From NCBI GenBank assembly GCA_932294295.1, contig OW028574.1, forward strand, positions 28,714,145 through 28,778,144: a DNA stretch of 64,000 bases, in the 5' to 3' direction. Source of the DNA: Alitta virens (taxonomy: Eukaryota > Annelida > Polychaeta > Phyllodocida > Nereididae). The first letter of the stretch is position 1, and every line of letters starts with the position of its first letter. The notes under the pieces were generated by a model. It had not been told where the DNA came from. It ran no database searches and was given only the letters and a program-made list of their open reading frames with translations. The position numbers were made by a program, and so were the translations under genes. Below are positions 59,647-64,000 of the stretch, in pieces.

Positions 59647-61371
59647 TCAGAAATCAAACAGATCCCACACACTTTCCGTGTCCTCCTTATCTGAAGAAAG
59701 TAAAGAAATATTGGATTTGAGTGAGTTTACTTGAGTGGTGGTGGTGTCATTAACGTCATCTCCCTGTCTCGGTTCAATTGGTTTGCATCCCTCACAGCCT
59801 GTCATGTTGACCCATACGCCAATTTTCCACAATTTACAGATCATTATTTCATTACACTCTAATCTGTTTCTATCAATGCTAATTGTGGAATTTGGGGCCA
59901 GTTGGGACTGTGCCAGTGGAACCCAAGTGTCTATCTTGTTATTTTGTACTTGTGCTTTGAGTGCCACGTTGGACAAGTCTTTGGTGAATTCTAAATTCAC
60001 CAGTTGATTCTGCTGTATATCCATTATTAATGATGCTGGAGATGAGTTAAATTCAATCTGCATGATATAGTTATTCTGCACCATTAGCTCTATCCGTTCG
60101 TTGTTTGGCAGTGATATCGACAGCTGTGCTATCTTGTTGTGTGCTAAGTCTATTAAGCTAAGGTTGTGGCTCCTTGCCAGGTCTATATTCACTCTGTATA
60201 ACATGTTATTGTTTAGCCTGATTTGTTTTAACGCCCTCAAGTCATATTCGCCAAGGTCATTGACCTGGTTCAGGTGGCTGTGCGATACTTCTAGCTTCTG
60301 CAGATAGATGGTGTTAACCTGTTCTAAGATTACCAATTGTTGAAAGCAGGATCCCTTGATGGCCACGTCTTTTACTCCCATCTTTATGCCTGACTGGTTT
60401 CCAGCGTTTGGGACCACGGCATGACCATATGTTAGGAATGACTCCAATCTTAGTGTCCCTCCCATGTACATGGTCTCTGCCCCACACCGTGCTAGGGTTG
60501 GGTTAGCGCTAGGGTCCATTGACCTTCCCAATTGTACATTTCTTACAAATAAGCCGTCGCCCAATATGTCTGGGGGCAATGCCTGCGCCGAGCGGAGGCT
60601 TAGCTTATCCACTACACATCTCATTGTCTTGTGTGTGCATAGAATTTGCGATAGTGATGGTTTGTCTCCCCACGCGTTCACCTTAATCCTCACGGTCCTG
60701 AAATCAGGACTTGTGAGAAATATTGGGCCTTCGATGTGTATTAGCCGCGGTACTCGCAGTGTAAGGAATCTTATCTTATCACATGATCCCAACATGTATT
60801 TGTTAATAGATGTCAATGCGGTGGCTTCAATGTCCAGGCTCTCAATTGTGCAGTGCCCTTGGAACAGTTGGTGCCTCACCTGCTGTACATGAGGCGCCAC
60901 TATGGCTACCCATTGTACGCCGCTAAAGTGTCTTAGGCTTGACAATGCGGCCTGCTTTGTTTTGACAGCTATTTGCTTTAAGCAACTTACCAGTGATTCT
61001 GGAAGCAGGGCCATATCGTCGACATAGACTCCTATCAGGTGCTGCAGTTCAGTGATAATCGTATTTGTTGCCACCAGGTTTTTAATCAACCTCCAGTTCA
61101 TGAAGAGCGTGTTCACCTTACCGTATCTACTCAGGACATTGCTGATGGACACGTTCGCTTGGCCATTGGTGACTGTCATGCTCAAGTGCGTCACCATTGA
61201 TTCATAACTCGCCTCTCCAGGTTGCATCGGGTACACTTGCGTTGCTCTCAGCACCGGCCTGGCCATGAACTTTTTCTTACATCTAATCTCCTGATTTAGG
61301 GATCCGGTGATCATCACGCTCATTAGAAGGGCAATCCATAACCTGCCTTTGTTCACTGTCACTGTCGCCAT
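59647..61371 (-). CDS. Secreted leucine-rich-repeat protein carried between pol and env, 574 aa
   Basis: The N-terminal hydrophobic signal is LWIALLMSVMITGS. Leucine-spaced segments run through residues about 180-500, clearest at LKQIRLNNNMLYRVNIDL, LSLIDLAHNKIAQLSISL and ALKAQVQNNKID. A Cys-rich cap at about 503-529 (NRLECNEIMICKLW...MTGCEGC) resembles an LRRCT. An acidic, Ser/Thr-rich tail without a membrane segment follows. N-glycosylation sequons are frequent. The context is 35 nt ahead of env and 247 nt after pol. It has no counterpart in the plus-strand element. LRR proteins usually bind proteins; capture of a host Toll/Slit-like ectodomain, or a receptor-binding partner of Env, is inference. 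Confidence 0.7.
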   Translation of the reverse strand: MATVTVNKGRLWIALLMSVMITGSLNQEIRCKKKFMARPVLRATQVYPMQPGEASYESMVTHLSMTVTNGQANVSISNVLSRYGKVNTLFMNWRLIKNLVATNTIITELQHLIGVYVDDMALLPESLVSCLKQIAVKTKQAALSSLRHFSGVQWVAIVAPHVQQVRHQLFQGHCTIESLDIEATALTSINKYMLGSCDKIRFLTLRVPRLIHIEGPIFLTSPDFRTVRIKVNAWGDKPSLSQILCTHKTMRCVVDKLSLRSAQALPPDILGDGLFVRNVQLGRSMDPSANPTLARCGAETMYMGGTLRLESFLTYGHAVVPNAGNQSGIKMGVKDVAIKGSCFQQLVILEQVNTIYLQKLEVSHSHLNQVNDLGEYDLRALKQIRLNNNMLYRVNIDLARSHNLSLIDLAHNKIAQLSISLPNNERIELMVQNNYIMQIEFNSSPASLIMDIQQNQLVNLEFTKDLSNVALKAQVQNNKIDTWVPLAQSQLAPNSTISIDRNRLECNEIMICKLWKIGVWVNMTGCEGCKPIEPRQGDDVNDTTTTQVNSLKSNISLLSSDKEDTESVWDLFDF

Positions 61372-61617
61372 CTTGATGTTGCCTGACTAAATATCGCATG
61401 CGCTCGCTACAGTCTATTGTCATGCTAGTGCATGCGAGGTGGCTTGCTTGGCTTGTTGTCCTACTCGCGACCTGGTGGCTCCCTCTATTGTGTGTTACCT
61501 TCGCTATCTATTTGCACCTAGTCTACCTAATTATACCAATTCTCCCAGCTTAGTTGGTGCTATACATGTATTATGCTAACCTAAATATCTACCTACTCTA
61601 ACTCAATGGTCAATTGT
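61372..61617 (-). promoter_or_regulatory. Spacer upstream of the LRR gene with NRF-1-like motifs
   Basis: Just ahead of the LRR start the minus strand carries two gcatgc-type sites (near 61402 and 61430), the first as gcgcatgcga, then a TATA-like atatttag. The ATG sits in an aagatggcgac context. These resemble motifs upstream of the plus-strand env. Promoter function is inferred. Confidence 0.35.
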
Positions 61618-63375
61618 TCACCTGTCGGCATTCCGCGTTGCCTGAGGCACTGTGTTCAGTGCCTCTAATAACTGCCATATGGTCTCTGCAAAATTGTCTC
61701 GTACCCGCACCTTTGCCACCTTCACACGTCTCAAGTGTATTGGCTGAGTGACCAACTCGTTTTTCAGGGTACTCACCACAATGAATTGGTCCGGCAGTAC
61801 TCTGGTGCACACGAATGGGCCTATATAGTAGAATGAGATCTTTCTACTTAGGAACAGCTTTGACTTGTATTGTGGGGCCCAGATATAACAGAACTGTCCT
61901 TCTACCAATGTCACCGTCTTGGCTGATTTGTTCCTAATTCTTTGGGCACTCATTAGCCTCGGAGCCTGCTTATGGGATGCGACTGCTGTACGCAGTTCAT
62001 CAATCCTCTTGCGTATTCCAGCTATGTAATCATCATAGCTAGTTGGTGCGTCTCCTAATGGCTGTATGTCTACTTCCCTGAGGTCAGTACGATAATTATG
62101 TTTCCTGCCAAAGAAAAGCTCGAATGGGGTCATGCCCTCGGCTGAGGTCATGGTATTTGTGGCCCATACTGCGAAGTGCACCCCATCGACCCAATTCTGC
62201 TCTCTATTTTCCGCGGTGAGGGTGATCAGTCTTTGTTGGATTGAACCTATTGCTCTTAATGCGATTATGCGCTCAGACTCTGAACTCACCTCCTCACCTG
62301 GTGCTATTTGAGACAATACACATCCGATTCCCTCATGCGATGAGTCCACCCGCAGGATGTAATTGTATCCACTGATGGGGACTCTCAGTACCTCGGGGCT
62401 GGCCAGTAGGTCTTTGATGGCTTCGAAAGCAGTCTGGGCGGCGTCACTCCACTGAAACTTAACTTTGTTCCTGGTCAGTTCGTACATTGGCCCGGCCAGT
62501 GTTTGGAAATCAGGTAAGTGGGCCGCTAAGAATGTTGCGAATCCCAGGAATTTTCGCACGCCCTTGCGTGACGTAGGTACTTGTAATTTGGCTGCTGCTT
62601 TGATCTTACTTTCGGGGACTTCCACCTTCAGCCCATTTTCCTCTATGACGTAATTGAAACCCAAGATGGTGGTGCTGTTTGCTGACCACTGTGTTTTCTG
62701 GAGGTTCAGCCGTAGTCCTCGGGTTCTCAGCCGGAACAGCACCTCGTCGAGCGCACTGATGTGACTGTCAAATGTCTCGGTGAAAACGTATACATCGTCC
62801 GCATAGAAGGCCACGTTCTCCCCGTGTTTCAAGTCCTGCATAACCTGGGACAGGGCTTCACTCCACAGGGATAGGCTCGGTTTGGCGCCCATCGGTATTC
62901 TCGAGAGGCGAAAGGACTGTGAAAGTGAATAGAAGGATAGGCCGTATAGTTCCTTGCTTGCTTCATCCAGTTCTATGGAATAGAACGCCTGGGAGATGTC
63001 TAATGCTGTTATAAATTTCACGTTAACCAGACACGCCAACTTGGTGTGCAGTTCTGGTCTAGTGAGCAGAGGGTGGTGCTTGGATTCAGACATTGAATTT
63101 ATTTTCCTTCCATCCAAAATTAACCTGACTTTGTTGGTGTTTGGCTTCTCTCTGACAAATACTGGGGAATAGCAAATCGCCTTTCCCTGCTCCACGATGT
63201 CGTGTAGCATGAGTTTTCTGACTTCACTGTTCATGGCCTTGATGAGCGAGGACGACACTGGGTAAGGCCTCAGTATGAAGGGCCAGAAGTCTGGTGTCAC
63301 CTCGACCTTAGCTTTGTAGCCTGTGAGGCGCCCCACCTCGTCGTAGCAGGCGAACGCCTGAGCGTGGCTGTGCAC
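61618..63375 (-). CDS. pol: Pol: reverse transcriptase with internally deleted RNase H-integrase
   Basis: The frame is open upstream to about 63500, so 63375 (a GTG) is not a real start. RT motifs are VRLILDGRKIN, ITALDISQAFYSIEL, SRIPMGAKPSLSLW and YADDVYVF. RNase H begins (ILRVDSSHEGIGC) but after RIIAL, near 62250-62275, the frame passes directly into the end of an integrase core (VDGVHFAVWATN, MTPFELFFGRKH). The GPY/F-like module (FYYIGPFVCTRV) follows. The HHCC domain and DDE triad are missing, as is most of RNase H, yet the frame is kept. This copy cannot encode its own integration functions as it stands. Confidence 0.88.
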   Translation of the reverse strand: MHSHAQAFACYDEVGRLTGYKAKVEVTPDFWPFILRPYPVSSSLIKAMNSEVRKLMLHDIVEQGKAICYSPVFVREKPNTNKVRLILDGRKINSMSESKHHPLLTRPELHTKLACLVNVKFITALDISQAFYSIELDEASKELYGLSFYSLSQSFRLSRIPMGAKPSLSLWSEALSQVMQDLKHGENVAFYADDVYVFTETFDSHISALDEVLFRLRTRGLRLNLQKTQWSANSTTILGFNYVIEENGLKVEVPESKIKAAAKLQVPTSRKGVRKFLGFATFLAAHLPDFQTLAGPMYELTRNKVKFQWSDAAQTAFEAIKDLLASPEVLRVPISGYNYILRVDSSHEGIGCVLSQIAPGEEVSSESERIIALRAIGSIQQRLITLTAENREQNWVDGVHFAVWATNTMTSAEGMTPFELFFGRKHNYRTDLREVDIQPLGDAPTSYDDYIAGIRKRIDELRTAVASHKQAPRLMSAQRIRNKSAKTVTLVEGQFCYIWAPQYKSKLFLSRKISFYYIGPFVCTRVLPDQFIVVSTLKNELVTQPIHLRRVKVAKVRVRDNFAETIWQLLEALNTVPQATRNADR

Positions 63376-63998
63376 CAGAACCCTAATCCTTTCCCTCTGT
63401 TCCTCGTTGAGTCGTGAGTCTGTGAATTGCTGCTCATCACTCGTGTGAGGGAGCCTCTTACTTGTGAGACTACCACCCCTCGTTCTCCATGGTCCATGTG
63501 GCAGGAATTCACAGCCACTATTGCGTAGACTGGGCGGTACACCACCACCTGCCTCTGTCCCACATTGATTACTGCCCCCAGGTGCGACATGATGTCATTC
63601 CCCATCAACACCAGGTCCTGTGTCATTTGTGTTGCTACATGTACTGGGATGCTTAAGATCACACCTTCTGGTGTTGTTATTCTTACCCTGATGGCGTCCT
63701 TGGATTGCAATTCACCATCGTTCCCTGCAAAGAAAGTTATTGGAGTTATTGGTTCCCTTTTCAGCATGGACAAGTAGGGGCTGGTGGACACAGTGTGTTC
63801 TGACATTAATGTCTTAATGGCCCCCGTGTCAAAGATCACTCTTATCTTCTGCATGCTGTCCCCAATAGAGCACACCACGTCATTCATGGCCCCCAAGTTA
63901 ATGCAAATTTCTTGGCTTAAATCTATGGGGTGCTCAGTGATTTCTTTTACGGCCACTCTTTCATCAAATTTCACATTTTTATTGCTTTGTTTCTTCAT
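63297..63998 (-). CDS. pro: Retroviral-type aspartic protease, N-terminal part beyond window
   Basis: The catalytic motif is RVIFDTGAIKTLM, followed by FFAGNDGE and the hydrophobic LVLMGNDIM loop typical of Ty3/gypsy proteases. The frame is open at the window edge, so the true start, and Gag, lie to the right. It overlaps the RT frame, which is in the -1 register relative to it. The last 50 or so residues in this frame (after HMDHGERG) look like out-of-frame translation of the RT linker. Whether this is a programmed shift or a lesion is unclear. Confidence 0.8.
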   Translation of the reverse strand: MKKQSNKNVKFDERVAVKEITEHPIDLSQEICINLGAMNDVVCSIGDSMQKIRVIFDTGAIKTLMSEHTVSTSPYLSMLKREPITPITFFAGNDGELQSKDAIRVRITTPEGVILSIPVHVATQMTQDLVLMGNDIMSHLGAVINVGQRQVVVYRPVYAIVAVNSCHMDHGERGVVVSQVRGSLTRVMSSNSQTHDSTRNRGKGLGFWCTATLRRSPATTRWGASQATKLRSR

Positions 63999-64000
63999 GG

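Larger units (their letters stand above)
52818..64000 (-). mobile_element. Second env-bearing retroelement, minus strand, 5' part outside the window
   Basis: In transcription order: protease (63998-63297), RT with truncated RNase H and integrase (to 61618), LRR protein (61371-59647), Env ectodomain (59611-58001), Env membrane/tail ORF (58007-57066), a 2.7-kb segment holding an antisense Ly6-like gene, purine tract (54370-54357), 3' LTR (54356 to about 52818). Gag and the 5' LTR lie beyond position 64000. The polymerase is not closely similar to that of the plus-strand element (YADD versus IMDD). Element unity is inferred from order, orientation and the purine tract/LTR junction. Confidence 0.7.

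Overview
The window is eukaryotic, almost certainly from an invertebrate metazoan genome. Genes are split by short GT-AG introns of about 0.1 to 1.6 kb. One gene encodes a Ly6/uPAR-type secreted or membrane domain, and most of the DNA is mobile or repetitive. There is no bacterial operon structure, and I saw no tRNA, rRNA or CRISPR array. I cannot name the species from the sequence.

Layout. 1-9.3 kb (+): a multi-exon HECT-type E3 ubiquitin ligase gene with a tandemly duplicated exon. 9.7-13.1 kb (-): an intact 11-exon gene for a 374-aa integrase-core (DDE) protein, tail to tail with the HECT gene. A 5'-truncated inverted copy of its 3' half lies at 25.2-26.9 kb. 13.4-18.1 kb: minisatellites and three TIR or foldback elements, one of which has an empty site at 27.0 kb. 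18.6-19.4 kb (+): a small SANT/Myb-like gene. 19.5-23.2 kb: further possible exons, a decayed CXC-tail repeat gene, and a perfect 75-bp-arm palindrome at 22.2 kb. 23.4-25.2 kb: a solo or partial LTR. 27.4-33.2 kb: non-coding with degenerate repeats.

33.2-49.8 kb (+): a young Ty3/gypsy (metavirid, errantivirus-like) retroelement. Its two LTRs differ only by a 2-bp microsatellite indel and it has a TTAT target duplication. It encodes gag, protease-RT-RNase H, a separate integrase ORF, an F-type Env and an Env-tail ORF. A 4.26-kb TA-flanked TIR element (Tc1/mariner-like ends) has inserted into its 5' LTR and itself carries a MITE. A compact promoter lies just upstream of env.

52.8-64.0 kb (-): a second, different env-bearing retroelement that runs off the right edge. 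In transcription order it holds protease, RT (with an in-frame deletion that removed most of RNase H and integrase), a secreted leucine-rich-repeat (LRR) protein, an Env ectodomain ORF, a 7-nt-overlapping ORF with the Env membrane segments and tail, then a purine tract and a long 3' LTR. Between Env and the LTR, on the opposite strand, sits a spliced Ly6/uPAR-like membrane protein gene.

The candidate new system is this second element: an errantivirus-like unit with a sense LRR gene between pol and env and an antisense, intron-containing Ly6-like gene between env and the 3' LTR. Both retroelements share an unusual Env architecture: furin site near residue 120, two membrane segments, then a conserved cytoplasmic-side module that lies beyond a stop codon in one element and in a second ORF in the other.
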